A DNA stretch of 64,000 nt from Brevibacillus fluminis (GCF_003710825.1 NZ_RHHQ01000012.1:124001-188000), one strand, 5' to 3'; shown: positions 1 through 8,785, counted from the first letter of the stretch. The notes: generated from the letters alone by a model not told the origin. Translations and numbers: made by a program.

Positions 1-106
1 TGGCGATTTTACCGAGTGCAACGGGATACGTGCGGACAAGCTTGTCGCCGTCAAACAATTCGAGCCTCAGGCGGGAAAGGGAAATTCTGATGGAGTAGGC
101 GGGCAT
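1..106 (-). CDS. L,D-transpeptidase (YkuD family), N-terminal fragment cut by the window edge
   Basis: The 35 visible codons read MPAYSIRISLSRLRLELF followed by DGDKLVRTYPVALGKIA, which is the first beta-strand region of a YkuD catalytic domain. In this family that stretch leads into a TPTP.G segment and then the HxxG/SxGC active site, which would lie off the left edge. The family forms 3-3 peptidoglycan cross-links or anchors proteins in the wall or spore cortex. The start at 106 is preferred because a GAGGTG sits 6 nt upstream; the in-frame ATG at 112 touches that SD. No LysM or signal peptide precedes the domain. The call rests on a short but characteristic segment. Confidence 0.7.
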   Translation of the reverse strand, partial: MPAYSIRISLSRLRLELFDGDKLVRTYPVALGKIA

Positions 107-289
107 GGTCATCACCTCGTTCCGGTTTTGAAAGCAGGAACTACAGCTTATGCGCGAGTGTGGGCAAGGGTTCTCTTAGATGGGGACAGCTTCTTTCCGC
201 CGGAACATTGGCGGCAGGCTCGGATGCTTGTCAAGCTAAGGCAACATGGATATCATCAGGAGACAATCGAACGAACGGGAGCTGAAGAC

Positions 290-868
290 ATGAAACCGGA
301 TCTACGGCAATTGCTCATGGTGGCGGAAAGGCTGGAAAACAGCGGAATTGTGTACACGTTAGGAGGGAGCGGTCTTTTGTATTGTTTGGGGCTCACACAG
401 ACGGTGCGAGATTGGGACCTGATGACGGACGCACCGAAAGAAGCGGTGATGGCGGCGCTGGGCTCGCTGCCGGTCGAGGAGATCACAAGCGGCGATTATC
501 CGTATGCCAGTCAGTACAAGCTGCTCATCCATCACGAGGCACCGCAAGTGGAGCTGATCAGCCGCTTTGCCATCTATTCGGAAGCAAGGTTGTGTACATT
601 GCCGCTCACAGCCGACATGAGCTGGCAAGGGGTTCGGGTAAGCAGTCCGGAAGTCTGGTATGTGGCATACGCCTTGATGAAGCGAACAGAGAAAGCGGGG
701 CTTCTGCTCGACTATTTACGAGTGCATGGGGTACGGCATGACGTGATGCGCAAGCTGCTGGCTGAGCCTTTACCCGACGATATTGTCCAGGGGCTGCAAG
801 AGCTTATGAGCTTGAGTCCTTTTGATAAAAATCATCGCGCCGATGAAGCGAGTAGTACGAATAGATGA
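290..868 (+). CDS. Nucleotidyltransferase-like protein
   Basis: A 192-residue protein. Residues 20-50 hold a GGSGLLYCLGL stretch followed by VRDWDLMTD, which fits the GS...DxD signature of nucleotidyltransferase-fold proteins (the AbiEii/aminoglycoside-nucleotidyltransferase-like superfamily). The rest is a helical tail with no recognised motif. The frame is open back to a TTG at 128, but that extension carries no domain signal, and an ATG with GGGAG just upstream falls directly before the fold. Substrate unknown. The gene ends inside the 3' end of the convergent phospholipase gene (about 65 bp shared), so the two transcripts overlap. No partner gene points to a toxin-antitoxin pair. Confidence 0.55.
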   Translation: MKPDLRQLLMVAERLENSGIVYTLGGSGLLYCLGLTQTVRDWDLMTDAPKEAVMAALGSLPVEEITSGDYPYASQYKLLIHHEAPQVELISRFAIYSEARLCTLPLTADMSWQGVRVSSPEVWYVAYALMKRTEKAGLLLDYLRVHGVRHDVMRKLLAEPLPDDIVQGLQELMSLSPFDKNHRADEASSTNR

Positions 869-1097
869 TTCCGGCCGCTCTGCCTTTTGGCGTGCGCGAA
901 TTGACCTTAGATTGCAAGCATTCCAACAGCTTTTTGTCGCAGCTTTTGGAGAAGTAGCCTTTTTTTTCGTAGCATTTGTCATGCTTTTTGCAACAGTTAT
1001 CGACATCGTCGATGGGGTCATCGGGCCCGCTACATCCAGGACCGCACCAGTTGCCATAAAAGCAGGGGAAGAGTTTCCGACGTTTGTTTTTGCCCAT
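804..1097 (-). CDS. Small phospholipase A2-like protein
   Basis: A 97-residue protein. Residues 12-42 contain YGNWCGPGCSGP, the PLA2 calcium-binding loop (YGxxCGxG), followed by DNCCKKHDKCYE with the catalytic His-Asp pair (CCxxHDxCY). Family knowledge: such enzymes hydrolyse the sn-2 ester of phospholipids, and very short versions occur in parvovirus VP1 and scattered bacteria. At least eight cysteines suggest disulfides, yet no signal peptide is visible (the N-terminus is MGKNKRRKLFPC). Release, if any, would need lysis or another route. An AAAGGAG lies 8 nt before the ATG. The C-terminal coding region overlaps the end of the facing nucleotidyltransferase-like gene. Confidence 0.75.
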   Translation of the reverse strand: MGKNKRRKLFPCFYGNWCGPGCSGPDDPIDDVDNCCKKHDKCYEKKGYFSKSCDKKLLECLQSKVNSRTPKGRAAGIIYSYYSLHRRDDFYQKDSSS

Positions 1098-1512
1098 GGG
1101 ACCGCTCCTTTTGCGTGATCTGTACCAACACCATATGCAGAATGGAGCGATTTTGCAGTGGGCATATCGGGAGACCAGAAGATTCCTAACGAGATTTATA
1201 CACTAGTTTAATAAAAAGTATCGTATGATAAAGGTGTGACTGTGAGAATTACGCTACCCTACAGCACAATTCCACTGTTTTTTGGAAAAACTTCGAAAAA
1301 GGCGGGATACGTGATGCCAGCGGTGAAACCGAAACCAGAGCACCCATGGAGAAGGAACTGCATCATCAAGCGGGAGGTTAGTCAGCATATCAATCAGTCC
1401 ATCACGAATGCGCGGGTTAATTCCAACAAGGTAGGCGGAGGCTTGCCCTCATGGAATGGCAGGAAGTAACGCCCGGCGCCCGGGTGCAACAATGACATAG
1501 GAACCAAAAAGA
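1098..1512. other. Intergenic stretch without a convincing gene
   Basis: About 415 bases between the PLA2 gene and the terminator. A 77-codon open frame at 1236-1469 (+) has no SD, no recognised motif and unusual composition, and is probably not a gene. The sequence just upstream of the PLA2 start would hold its promoter, but no clear -35/-10 pair was found. Confidence 0.5.
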
Positions 1513-1544
1513 AAACTGACGCCGCAAGTAGAGGGCGTCAGTTT
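1513..1544 (-). terminator. Intrinsic terminator for the lipoprotein gene
   Basis: Perfect 11-bp stem AAACTGACGCC / GGCGTCAGTTT with a 10-nt loop. Read on the minus strand it is followed by a T-rich run. The stop codon of the minus-strand lipoprotein gene lies inside the stem. Confidence 0.85.
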
Positions 1545-2095
1545 GTTGTTTGTTCGGCCACGAAGGAACGGTCGATCAACCAGGAGATGTTCATTTTTTT
1601 CGGTTTGGGAAGGTTGGCTTCCGTTTGCAGCTCTTGGGTAATCGCTTCTTCTGATAAGGTGAGCGGCTTGTGTGCGAGCTGTTTACTGTGGGCTTGAAAG
1701 TCACGAACCGCTTCTTGAATCGCGGCCGGTTCACTTCGCACCATGTCGGGCTGCGTCACCAGCACCCATGCGCGATCTTGGGCATCCACACTACCGGCGA
1801 CGATGACGATTGGCTCGCCTTTTAGGTAGTGGGTGACGGCGCTATCGAGCGAGACGTAAGCGAATTGGAGCTGTCCGGCAGCAAGCGAAGCGATCAGCTC
1901 ATCACTCGTTCGCGTAGCCGTCTGCTCGTCTTTTGGGGAATTTGCTGCTGTATGAAAAGGGGAATCGGCTTGAATCCCTGCCTGAATGAGTGGAACGGTT
2001 TGCGTTTTTGTGGAAGAAACGGCAAAGGAGCAGCCGAACAGAATCAATAGGGCAACAACAAGTGAAACGGTATAAGGAATTCTCCATCTGCGCAT
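1538..2095 (-). CDS. Short lipoprotein resembling part of an ABC substrate-binding protein
   Basis: 185 residues. The signal peptide ends in the lipobox LILFGC, so the mature protein should be lipid-anchored outside the membrane. The segment SLAAGQLQFAYVSLDSAVTH is reminiscent of NMT1/SsuA (NitT/TauT) substrate-binding proteins, which have a similar 'dG..ida.v..p' stretch. Those proteins are about 320 residues, so this one lacks roughly half of the fold, and no permease or ATPase is adjacent. It may be a degenerate or repurposed binding lipoprotein. Ligand unknown. It is transcribed as a single gene with its own terminator. Confidence 0.5.
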   Translation of the reverse strand: MRRWRIPYTVSLVVALLILFGCSFAVSSTKTQTVPLIQAGIQADSPFHTAANSPKDEQTATRTSDELIASLAAGQLQFAYVSLDSAVTHYLKGEPIVIVAGSVDAQDRAWVLVTQPDMVRSEPAAIQEAVRDFQAHSKQLAHKPLTLSEEAITQELQTEANLPKPKKMNISWLIDRSFVAEQTTN

Positions 2096-2429
2096 CTATT
2101 ATCACACCCTTAATTCCTATTAAACAGATATGAATTATGTATGTTTGAATTATCGTACGAGCGAAAGCACTTTGTCAAGAAACGAATGTAATGTAGGCTA
2201 CGAACATGGAGGAAGACGTGTTCATCTGCTGATTAAAAAAACTAAAATGAACAAAAGTTCATGCGAAAACACCTGTAAAGGCAAGCATCCCACTAGGGAA
2301 TGAAGTGTCGAAAAAGCTGTCTGACGAAACATCTTCTCAAAATGGGTAAAAGTTGTATAATGAAGAGAATAAGAAAAAACGTAAAAGATTCGCACCGCGC
2401 TATACATAACGGTTCAAAAAGGGGATGCC
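2096..2429. other. Divergent intergenic region upstream of the ROK regulator
   Basis: Holds the promoters of the divergent lipoprotein and ROK genes. A TATAAT at 2356-2361 is a good -10 candidate for the ROK gene but has no clear -35. A short inverted repeat TGAAC-N4-GTTCA at 2248-2261 could be an operator. No gene seen. Confidence 0.35.
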
Positions 2430-3638
2430 ATGATTACGCATTTTCACGAGGCGATGTCGCAAAAGACCAAGAGCGTGAAATATTTGTATCGCCTGATCCA
2501 TAAGCATGGCCCTGTCTCCAAAAGCGCATTGATTGAGCTTGCGGGGATGAAGCCGTCTACATGTGCACGGCTGATCGAAGAGCTGCTTGCGCAAGGGCTG
2601 ATCATGGAGAGCGGGCTGGGGGAATCGAGCGGGGGACGCAAGCCGCTCATGTATGCGATTCGGCCGGATGTCTCTTACGTCATCGGCGTGGATGTCTCGC
2701 GCCTGCATATCAAGCTGCTCTTGATGGACTTGTCGCTCGCAGTCGTCGGGGAAGCCAAGCTTCCCTTGGATCAAGACAGCACGCCTGATGTTGCTATTGC
2801 GTTCATCGAGGAACAGATCGAGCGATTGCTGGCCCAACACCAGCTGGACGTAAGCCGGGTTTTGGGCATCGGGGTGGGGGCTGTCGGTCCGCTTGACCGC
2901 GAGCAGGGCGTGATGACGGGGCCGCTGCAATTTCCCGGCCCGAATTGGCGCGATGTCCCGATCGCAGCTAGGCTGCACGAGCGCTTCTCCATGCCCGTTC
3001 TGCTAGACAACGGGGCGAATACCGCTGTTTTGGGAGAGTATTGGAGCGGCCTATGGAAAGAGGTAGACAGCGTTGTTTATAATTTAACCGGGATCGGTAT
3101 TCGCTGCGGTGTGCTTGCCAATGGGCAGGTGGTACGCGGTCCGGTCGATATGGAAGGGACATACGGCCATATGGTGGTCGACATCCACGGGCGCAAATGC
3201 TCGTGCGGTCAGTTCGGCTGCCTAGAGGCGTACAGCACCTTGCCGGCCATTCGCGATGAAGTGATTCGCCATCTGAAACGTGGAAAACCATCGCTCATCG
3301 CTGCCCGGGTAGCAGATGATGAGGAGATTGAGCTTGCCGATATCGCATGGGCTGTGGCGAACCGGGATTCGCTCTGCTGCGAGGTCGTGAAGGATGCGGC
3401 TTATCATTATGGCATCGGCCTCTCCAATATGATGTATCTGATTCATCCGGAAGTGATCATTCTCGGTGGAGCGCTTGTGACGGAAATGGACCTGTTTTAT
3501 GAGGTAGCCACGCAAACCGCTTTGCAGCGGGCTTCCATCGTGCCTGGCTACCAGGTCAGATTCAGCCGGGGGACGCTCGGAGAACATGCAGTCGCCGTCG
3601 GAGCTGGATGCATGGTGATGAATCATTACCTTGAATAA
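2430..3638 (+). CDS. ROK-family transcriptional regulator (NagC/XylR type)
   Basis: 402 residues. Residues 10-70 form a winged helix-turn-helix (KSALIELAGMKPSTCARLI). The rest is a ROK sugar-kinase-like domain with the zinc-binding signature CSCGQFGCLEAY near residue 255 and a GVGAVGPLD segment. NagC/XylR-type members repress sugar-use genes and respond to the sugar or its phosphate. The chromate-transporter genes follow 11 bp downstream, probably by co-transcription and not as a functional link. The sugar effector cannot be read from the sequence. The peptidoglycan-sugar operon further downstream has its own RpiR regulator. Confidence 0.85.
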   Translation: MITHFHEAMSQKTKSVKYLYRLIHKHGPVSKSALIELAGMKPSTCARLIEELLAQGLIMESGLGESSGGRKPLMYAIRPDVSYVIGVDVSRLHIKLLLMDLSLAVVGEAKLPLDQDSTPDVAIAFIEEQIERLLAQHQLDVSRVLGIGVGAVGPLDREQGVMTGPLQFPGPNWRDVPIAARLHERFSMPVLLDNGANTAVLGEYWSGLWKEVDSVVYNLTGIGIRCGVLANGQVVRGPVDMEGTYGHMVVDIHGRKCSCGQFGCLEAYSTLPAIRDEVIRHLKRGKPSLIAARVADDEEIELADIAWAVANRDSLCCEVVKDAAYHYGIGLSNMMYLIHPEVIILGGALVTEMDLFYEVATQTALQRASIVPGYQVRFSRGTLGEHAVAVGAGCMVMNHYLE

Positions 3639-3649
3639 GGAGGACGGCG

Positions 3650-4261
3650 ATGAACAGCAGAATGGAATGGAAGACATTATGGCACATTTTCATTGCCTTT
3701 CTCAAAATCAGTCCGGTGACGTTTGGCGGCGGGTATGCGATGATCCCGCTCCTCGAGCAAGCGTTTACGGAGAAAAAGAAGTGGATCAAAAAAGAAGAAA
3801 TCGTTGATATACTTGCCTTTTCGCAAACGGTACCGGGTTCGATCGCGGTAAACGCCGCCACGTTTATTGGGTACCGGCTGGCAAAAGTGCCGGGAGCCGT
3901 CGCAGCTACGCTCGGCATGGTCATTCCGACTTCGGTGATCATCGTGTTGTTGGCCGCGCTGTTTTTGGGCTATCAGCATCTGCCGATCATCCAGTCCGCG
4001 TTTTTGGGCATACGGCCCGCCATCGTGGCGTTGATTTTTTATGCGGCGGTAAAGACGGGTAAGGCGGCGATCGTCGATAAAATCACAGTCGCCCTCGGAG
4101 CGGCTGCCCTGATCATTCTCCTCTTTGTACCGATACACCCTGTCTTTGTGCTTCTGGCAGGGGCGGTGATTGGCATTTTGCTTGGACGCAGCAAAAAAAA
4201 GAAGCAGAACGGCGCTGCTTCGGATGAAGAGGCCAAGAGGGAATACACGCAGGGGAGATAA
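3650..4261 (+). CDS. Chromate transporter, first half-length subunit
   Basis: 203 residues, about five membrane segments. It carries the CHR-family signature FGGGYAMIPLLEQ near the start and PGSIAVNAATFIGY in the middle. Full-length ChrA proteins contain two such domains; Bacillales often encode them as two short chains (the YwrA/YwrB type) that work together, and this is one of such a pair. Known ChrA proteins export chromate by proton antiport, but many short-chain members are untested. SD AAGGAGG lies 8-9 nt before the ATG. The C-terminus is a charged cytoplasmic tail rich in Lys and Glu. Confidence 0.85.
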   Translation: MNSRMEWKTLWHIFIAFLKISPVTFGGGYAMIPLLEQAFTEKKKWIKKEEIVDILAFSQTVPGSIAVNAATFIGYRLAKVPGAVAATLGMVIPTSVIIVLLAALFLGYQHLPIIQSAFLGIRPAIVALIFYAAVKTGKAAIVDKITVALGAAALIILLFVPIHPVFVLLAGAVIGILLGRSKKKKQNGAASDEEAKREYTQGR

Positions 4262-4266
4262 CAATC

Positions 4267-4803
4267 ATGCTATGGGACTTATTACTCGCTTTTTTGAAAA
4301 TTGGGTTCGTATCGTTTGGCGGCGGCTATGCGATGATTCCCGTCATCGAATATGAGGTGCAGCGGCACGGCTGGCTAACCACGCCACAATTCACTGACGT
4401 GATCGCACTGGCCGGGATGTCACCCGGACCGCTCGCGACCAATGCGGCGGTGTTCGTCGGCTACAAGACGGCAGGCATACTCGGCGCAATCATTGCAGGA
4501 GTCGGCATTTCGCTTCCGTCGTTTTTGATCATCATCCTGCTTTCGCTCTACTTGGCACGGATTTCGCAGCACCCGCTCCTTCAATCGGCTTTTTATGGAC
4601 TGAGGCCGATGATCACCGGACTGATCTGTTATGCCGCGATCCGCTTCGCCGTCCAAAATGATATCATCGGAGGCGCTGGCGGGTTCGATGGCGCTGGTGT
4701 ACTTATTATGCTGGGAGCCTTGGCGGTGCTCATGTTCACGAAAATTCATCCGGTGTTTGTCATTTTGCTATCAGGTGTGGCTGGGATCGTGATTTACTCA
4801 TAA
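4267..4803 (+). CDS. Chromate transporter, second half-length subunit
   Basis: 178 residues, a paralogue of the preceding gene and starting 5 bp after it. The signature repeats as FGGGYAMIPVIEYE and PGPLATNAAVFVGYK. The two products are expected to assemble in inverted topology to form one CHR transporter. The arrangement of two adjacent half-size chains is known for Firmicutes. A hairpin (GTGCCCC/GGGGCAC, 4808-4836) follows the stop, with a T-tract some 10 nt later, so it is a weak terminator at best. Confidence 0.85.
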   Translation: MLWDLLLAFLKIGFVSFGGGYAMIPVIEYEVQRHGWLTTPQFTDVIALAGMSPGPLATNAAVFVGYKTAGILGAIIAGVGISLPSFLIIILLSLYLARISQHPLLQSAFYGLRPMITGLICYAAIRFAVQNDIIGGAGGFDGAGVLIMLGALAVLMFTKIHPVFVILLSGVAGIVIYS

Positions 4804-4863
4804 ACAAGTGCCCCTTTATAGGGAGACTGGGGGCACGTCCACCTTTTTCCAAAAACCAATTCG

Positions 4864-4892
4864 TTGACAAACAATTCGGAATCAAATAAGAT
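4864..4892 (+). promoter_or_regulatory. Sigma-A promoter of the hut leader
   Basis: TTGACA (4864-4869), 17-bp spacer, TAAGAT (4887-4892). Transcription should start near 4899, giving a leader of about 215 nt before hutH and putting the first UAG cluster at the very 5' end of the RNA. Confidence 0.75.
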
Positions 4893-4900
4893 AGCGCTAG

Positions 4901-4917
4901 TAGATAGTAGCCATTAG
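4901..4917 (+). promoter_or_regulatory. Predicted HutP-binding site I (UAG-N4-UAG-N4-UAG)
   Basis: UAG triplets at 4901-4903, 4908-4910 and 4915-4917, each separated by exactly four bases. This is the spacing reported for HutP sites in Bacillus subtilis hut mRNA. Two further UAGs (4898, 4905) lie in the same stretch in another register. Confidence 0.75.
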
Positions 4918-5011
4918 CGATTTCCGATTTACGATTCAAACCACACGTGTTTCACGGCTTTACCACAAGCAATAGATTTAGGCAAGGACCCAAAAGCATA
5001 GTAAAAGCCCA

Positions 5012-5028
5012 TAGCGATTAGTTGATAG
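5012..5028 (+). promoter_or_regulatory. Predicted HutP-binding site II (UAG-N4-UAG-N4-UAG)
   Basis: UAG triplets at 5012-5014, 5019-5021 and 5026-5028 with exact 4-nt spacing. The last one abuts the 5' arm of the leader terminator, so bound HutP would compete with hairpin formation. Confidence 0.78.
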
Positions 5029-5088
5029 GGGGCTATACCAGGAAACGATTGTTTCGTTTCTTCGGTGTAGCCTCTTTTTGCGCTTTTT
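5029..5088 (+). terminator. Leader terminator (attenuator) upstream of hutH
   Basis: Outer stem GGCTATACC (5031-5039) with GGTGTAGCC (5064-5072), one G-U pair; inner stem GAAACGA with TCGTTTC; then TCTTTTT and a second T-run. It lies only 25 nt before the hutH start, so it can only serve as a regulated terminator of the hut transcript. Family knowledge: HutP plus L-histidine and Mg2+ prevents such a terminator from forming. Confidence 0.85.
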
Positions 5089-5112
5089 GACAAACGAGAG
5101 GAGAATGACGAC

Positions 5113-6624
5113 ATGGCAATTTTATTGGATGGCAACAGTCTGACACTGGAACAGGTGGCAAACGTTTTGTACCGGAACGAGAAAGTGCAAATTTCCGAGC
5201 AGGCATGGGAGAACGTGAAGAAAAGCAGAAAAGTGGTTGAAGAAAACGTACAGCGCGGCAATGTGATCTATGGTATCACCACCGGGTTCGGCAAGTTCAG
5301 CGATATGGTGATCTCGAGCAGCGACACGGAGGAGCTGCAGATCAATCTGATCCGCAGCCACGCAGTTGCGGTCGGGGAGCCGTTTTCGGAAAAAGTGAGC
5401 AGAGCGATGCTGCTTTTGCGTGCAAATGCGCTGGCAAAAGGGTACTCCGGGATTCGCCGGGAGACGCTGCAGCTTCTGCTCGATTGCCTGAATCACGGGA
5501 TTCATCCGGTTATCCCGAGCCAAGGTTCGCTTGGAGCGAGCGGCGATTTGGCACCGCTTTCACATTTGGCGCTGCTTTTGGTGGGCGAAGGCGAGGCAAT
5601 TTATCAAGGAAGCAAAATGTCGGGAGCGGAAGCACTTAAACAGGCAGGGCTTTCACCGATTCGTCTGCAGGCGAAGGAAGGGCTCGCGTTGATCAATGGG
5701 ACGCAGGCGATGACAGCCGTGGGCGTGCTCGCATACCTGGAGGCGCAGGAACTGGCGCTGACAGCGGACAAGGTTGCAGCCATGACACTGGAATCGCTTT
5801 GCGGGATCGTTGACGCATTCGCGCCGGAATCCCATCAGGTGCGCCCGTACCCTGAACAGCAGGATGTAGCTGCACGAATCTTGTCTTACGTGGATGGCAG
5901 TAATTTGACGACACGGCAGGGCGAGATCCGTGTGCAGGACGCATATTCATTGCGCTGCATCCCGCAGGTCCACGGAGCCATTTATCAAGTCTTGCGCTAT
6001 GTCGAGGAGAAGCTTTTGATCGAGATGAATGCGGCTACTGATAACCCACTGATCTTCTCGGACAGCGGCAAAGTCATTTCCGGCGGTAATTTTCATGGCC
6101 AGCCGATCGCGTTTGCGATGGACTTCCTCGGAATCGCGATGTCAGAGCTCGCCAACATTTCCGAACGCCGGATCGAGCGACTGGTCAATCCGCAGCTGAA
6201 TGACCTGCCAGCATTTTTAAGTCCCGACCCAGGTTTGCAGTCTGGTCTGATGATCACCCAGTACGTGGCAGCGTCGCTCGTTTCCGAAAACAAGACGCTG
6301 GCGCATCCGTCCAGCGTGGATTCGATTCCATCCTCCGCGAACCAGGAGGACCATGTGAGCATGGGGACGACCGCAGCGCGCCATGCCTATCAGATCATCC
6401 AAAACAGCCGCCGTGTACTCTCCATCGAGGCGATCTGCGCTGCGCAGGCCGCATACATTCGCGGAGCGGAAAAGCTGGCGCCGACGACAAAAGAGCTGTA
6501 CAGCCAGATCCGCGCGATCGTACCAGTGATCGAAAAAGACCGCAGCTACTCCAAAGATATCGAAAACGTGGCCAGCTGGATCAAGGAAAAGCATGCGGCA
6601 CAGGGAGTTGTACAGCCCGTGTAG
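5113..6624 (+). CDS. hutH: Histidine ammonia-lyase
   Basis: 503 residues, the usual length. It converts L-histidine to trans-urocanate plus ammonia in the cytoplasm, the first step of histidine degradation. The Ala142-Ser143-Gly144 triad in [14 protein letters not shown] cyclises to the MIO electrophile of this lyase family. Other family blocks are visible: YGITTGFG near residue 53 and [12 protein letters not shown] near residue 325. It is the first gene after the HutP attenuator, with SD AGAGGAG before the ATG. hutU, hutI and hutG are not in the window, so the rest of the pathway must be elsewhere. The C-terminus (QPV-stop) begins a 27-bp tandem repeat that runs into the intergenic region. 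Confidence 0.95.
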   Translation: MAILLDGNSLTLEQVANVLYRNEKVQISEQAWENVKKSRKVVEENVQRGNVIYGITTGFGKFSDMVISSSDTEELQINLIRSHAVAVGEPFSEKVSRAMLLLRANALAKGYSGIRRETLQLLLDCLNHGIHPVIPSQGSLGASGDLAPLSHLALLLVGEGEAIYQGSKMSGAEALKQAGLSPIRLQAKEGLALINGTQAMTAVGVLAYLEAQELALTADKVAAMTLESLCGIVDAFAPESHQVRPYPEQQDVAARILSYVDGSNLTTRQGEIRVQDAYSLRCIPQVHGAIYQVLRYVEEKLLIEMNAATDNPLIFSDSGKVISGGNFHGQPIAFAMDFLGIAMSELANISERRIERLVNPQLNDLPAFLSPDPGLQSGLMITQYVAASLVSENKTLAHPSSVDSIPSSANQEDHVSMGTTAARHAYQIIQNSRRVLSIEAICAAQAAYIRGAEKLAPTTKELYSQIRAIVPVIEKDRSYSKDIENVASWIKEKHAAQGVVQPV

Positions 6625-6678
6625 GCCTGTACCTTGGCTCAGCCCGTGTAGGTCCGAGCCCCGGCTCAGCCCGTATAG
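6613..6678 (+). repeat. 27-bp tandem repeat at the hutH 3' end
   Basis: The segment CAGCCCGTGTAG, which encodes Gln-Pro-Val-stop, recurs at 6613, 6640 and (as CAGCCCGTATAG) 6667, exactly 27 bp apart and in the same frame. Every copy therefore brings its own stop. The linkers between copies are less conserved. Confidence 0.8.
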
Positions 6679-6710
6679 CAAATCGATTGCAAGGAAAAGC
6701 ATAAGGTGGC

Positions 6711-6746
6711 TCGCGATGGGCGCGTGTTCGCATGGGACCATCGCGA
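6711..6746 (+). repeat. Strong hairpin between hutH and the permease gene
   Basis: TCGCGATGG (6711-6719) pairs perfectly with CCATCGCGA (6738-6746), extendable by three pairs including a G-U. There is no U-tail, so it is more likely an RNA-stability or processing element than a terminator. Confidence 0.6.
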
Positions 6747-6773
6747 GTCAGACAAGAGGGGGAGAGAGCGTAT

Positions 6774-8204
6774 ATGATCAAAACGGACGGCAACCAGAAT
6801 GAGCTGAAACGCACCATGAAAAGCAGACACCTGTTCATGATTTCGATCGGCGGGGTCATCGGAACAGGGTTGTTCCTCGGTTCAGGCTATACCATCAATC
6901 AAGCGGGTCCGGGCGGAGCGATTCTCGCGTACATTCTCGGCGGGCTGCTGATGTATCTGGTCATGCTTTGTCTGGGCGAACTGTCTGTAGCAATGCCGGT
7001 CGCCGGCTCTTTTCAGGCATACGCCAGCAAATACATCGGACCAGCCACCGGATTTACTGTCGGCTGGCTGTATTGGCTCAACTGGGCGATGACGGTTGGC
7101 ATTGAATTCACCGCAGCCGGGTCGCTGATGAAACGCTGGTTCCCCGAGACACCGATCTGGATTTGGTGCGTGCTGTTCGGTTTGCTCCTGTTACTGCTCA
7201 ATGTTATTTCAGTACGCTTTTATGCGGAGGCGGAATTTTGGTTTGCGAGCATCAAGGTTGTCACCATTCTTTTGTTCATCATCATTGGAGGCGCCTCGAT
7301 GTTCGGTCTCATCCACTTTGGCAACGAGCCAGCGCCGATGTTTTCCCACTTCACGGACGACGGCGGGCTTTTCCCGAACGGGGTGACGGCTGTTCTTTTG
7401 ACAATGATTGCTGTAAACTTTGCGTTTCAAGGCACGGAGCTGGTCGGGGTCACGGCCGGAGAAAGCGAAAATCCCGAGAAGGATATTCCGAAAGCGGTCA
7501 ACAACACGGTTTGGCGCATCCTGTTCTTTTATGTGATCTCCATGGTCATTTTGGTTGGATTGTTCCCGTGGCGGGAAGCAGGTCTTTTGGAAAGCCCGTT
7601 TGTGGCGGTTTTTGAGAAAATCGGAATTCCGTATGCCACGGACATTATGAATTTCGTGCTGCTGACATCGGTATTGTCGGTAGGCAATTCAGGACTGTAT
7701 GCCGCGAGCCGCATGCTGTGGGGAATGTCGCGAAACAAGCTGGCAAGCCCATTTTTAGGGAAACTGACCAAGAACGGCACACCGATCAATGCGCTGCTCA
7801 TCACGCTTGCCGTCGCCTGGCTGTCGCTATTATCGAGCGTGTTTGCGGAAGATACGGTCTACCTCTGGCTGCTGTCGGTCGCTGGAATGGCGGGTGTCGT
7901 CGTATGGATGGCGATCGCCGCATCGCAGTTCATGTTTCGAAAGCGCTTTCTCGCGGACGGTGGGAAGCTTGAGGAGTTGAAGTTTCATACACCGCTTTAT
8001 CCGTTCGTGCCGATCGCAGCATTTCTGATTTGCGCGGTCATCTTGATCAGCCTGGTGTTCATCCCTGATCAGCGGATGGCGATCTACTGCGGGGTGCCGT
8101 TCACGGTTGGATGCTATGTCTTCTATTTTGTGAGACAACGGAAAAAGACGCACGTCGAGAAAACCGAGAAAGTCGAGCTGCTTCAGACAAAAGAGGCGAA
8201 ATAA
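6774..8204 (+). CDS. hutM: Amino-acid permease, probable histidine transporter of the hut operon
   Basis: 476 residues with about 12 membrane segments. The N-terminal [17 protein letters not shown] is the amino-acid/polyamine/organocation (APC) signature of the LysP/ProY/HisP-like subgroup. It lies between hutH and hutP, so histidine uptake is the natural role, as for HutM in B. subtilis; substrate specificity is inferred from context only. The frame is open to an ATG at 6732, but GAGGGGGAGAG lies just before the ATG at 6774 and the protein family begins near there ([19 protein letters not shown]). Expression should depend on read-through of the hutH leader terminator. Confidence 0.8.
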   Translation: MIKTDGNQNELKRTMKSRHLFMISIGGVIGTGLFLGSGYTINQAGPGGAILAYILGGLLMYLVMLCLGELSVAMPVAGSFQAYASKYIGPATGFTVGWLYWLNWAMTVGIEFTAAGSLMKRWFPETPIWIWCVLFGLLLLLLNVISVRFYAEAEFWFASIKVVTILLFIIIGGASMFGLIHFGNEPAPMFSHFTDDGGLFPNGVTAVLLTMIAVNFAFQGTELVGVTAGESENPEKDIPKAVNNTVWRILFFYVISMVILVGLFPWREAGLLESPFVAVFEKIGIPYATDIMNFVLLTSVLSVGNSGLYAASRMLWGMSRNKLASPFLGKLTKNGTPINALLITLAVAWLSLLSSVFAEDTVYLWLLSVAGMAGVVVWMAIAASQFMFRKRFLADGGKLEELKFHTPLYPFVPIAAFLICAVILISLVFIPDQRMAIYCGVPFTVGCYVFYFVRQRKKTHVEKTEKVELLQTKEAK

Positions 8205-8328
8205 TCGCATCGAGGCTTGGAACTCGCAGATTGCTTCCTTCAGGCAGAAAGGTAAAATAGACGTATCGCATAAAAGGTATGAATCCATATCTGAATCTGT
8301 GTGAAGAGAAATGGGTGAGATGAAGCCA

Positions 8329-8772
8329 ATGGCATTGAGAAAAGAGCATCGGATCGGCCGTCATGCGACATTATTGGTTTTGGCTGATGATGAGAGCGAA
8401 CAGCAGGCATTGATCAATGGGCTGGAGTGGAAGTGGTGCAGCGGCAAAGTCGGATCGATGGAGGCGCAAAAGGTCGTCGCAGCTATCGAAACCGCCGCCA
8501 AGCAGCATGGCCTCATCCAAAACGATGTGTATCGGGAAGCGCACGCCCTCTATCATACGATCATGGAAGCGTTGCACGGCATCACGAGGGGCCAGATGCA
8601 GCTGGGCTCGATTCTGCGGACAGTCGGGCTGCGTTTCGCCATCGTGAGGGGCAATCCGTACGAGAGCGAAGCGGAAGGCGAATGGCTGGCCGTCGCGCTG
8701 TACGGAACGATCGGTGCGCCGGTAAAAGGGCTGGAGCACGAAACATTAGGGCTGGGCATCAATCATATTTGA
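8329..8772 (+). CDS. hutP: HutP, histidine-dependent RNA-binding antiterminator
   Basis: 147 residues, closely matching B. subtilis HutP along its length: [42 protein letters not shown] and the end GINHI. His72, His76 and His137 correspond to the family's Mg2+ ligands (His73, His77 and His138 in B. subtilis, as I recall). HutP hexamers bind UAG-triplet RNA when loaded with L-histidine and Mg2+ and prevent terminator formation. The start at 8329 fits the family N-terminus; an in-frame ATG at 8311 would add six residues. In B. subtilis hutP is the first hut gene; here it is the last of the cluster, yet the leader upstream of hutH has two matching sites, so it should act on its own operon. Confidence 0.95.
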   Translation: MALRKEHRIGRHATLLVLADDESEQQALINGLEWKWCSGKVGSMEAQKVVAAIETAAKQHGLIQNDVYREAHALYHTIMEALHGITRGQMQLGSILRTVGLRFAIVRGNPYESEAEGEWLAVALYGTIGAPVKGLEHETLGLGINHI

Positions 8773-8785
8773 CAAAGGAACGTGG

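Noticed and set aside
1236..1469. 77-codon open frame on the plus strand
   Set aside because: No SD, no motif, odd composition; probably chance.
4808..4836. Hairpin after the chromate genes as a strong terminator
   Set aside because: The T-tract is separated from the stem by about ten bases, so termination is doubtful; kept only as a remark.
6613..6678. Possible CRISPR-like array after hutH
   Set aside because: The units are contiguous 27-bp tandem copies with partly conserved linkers; there are no unique spacers and no cas genes.
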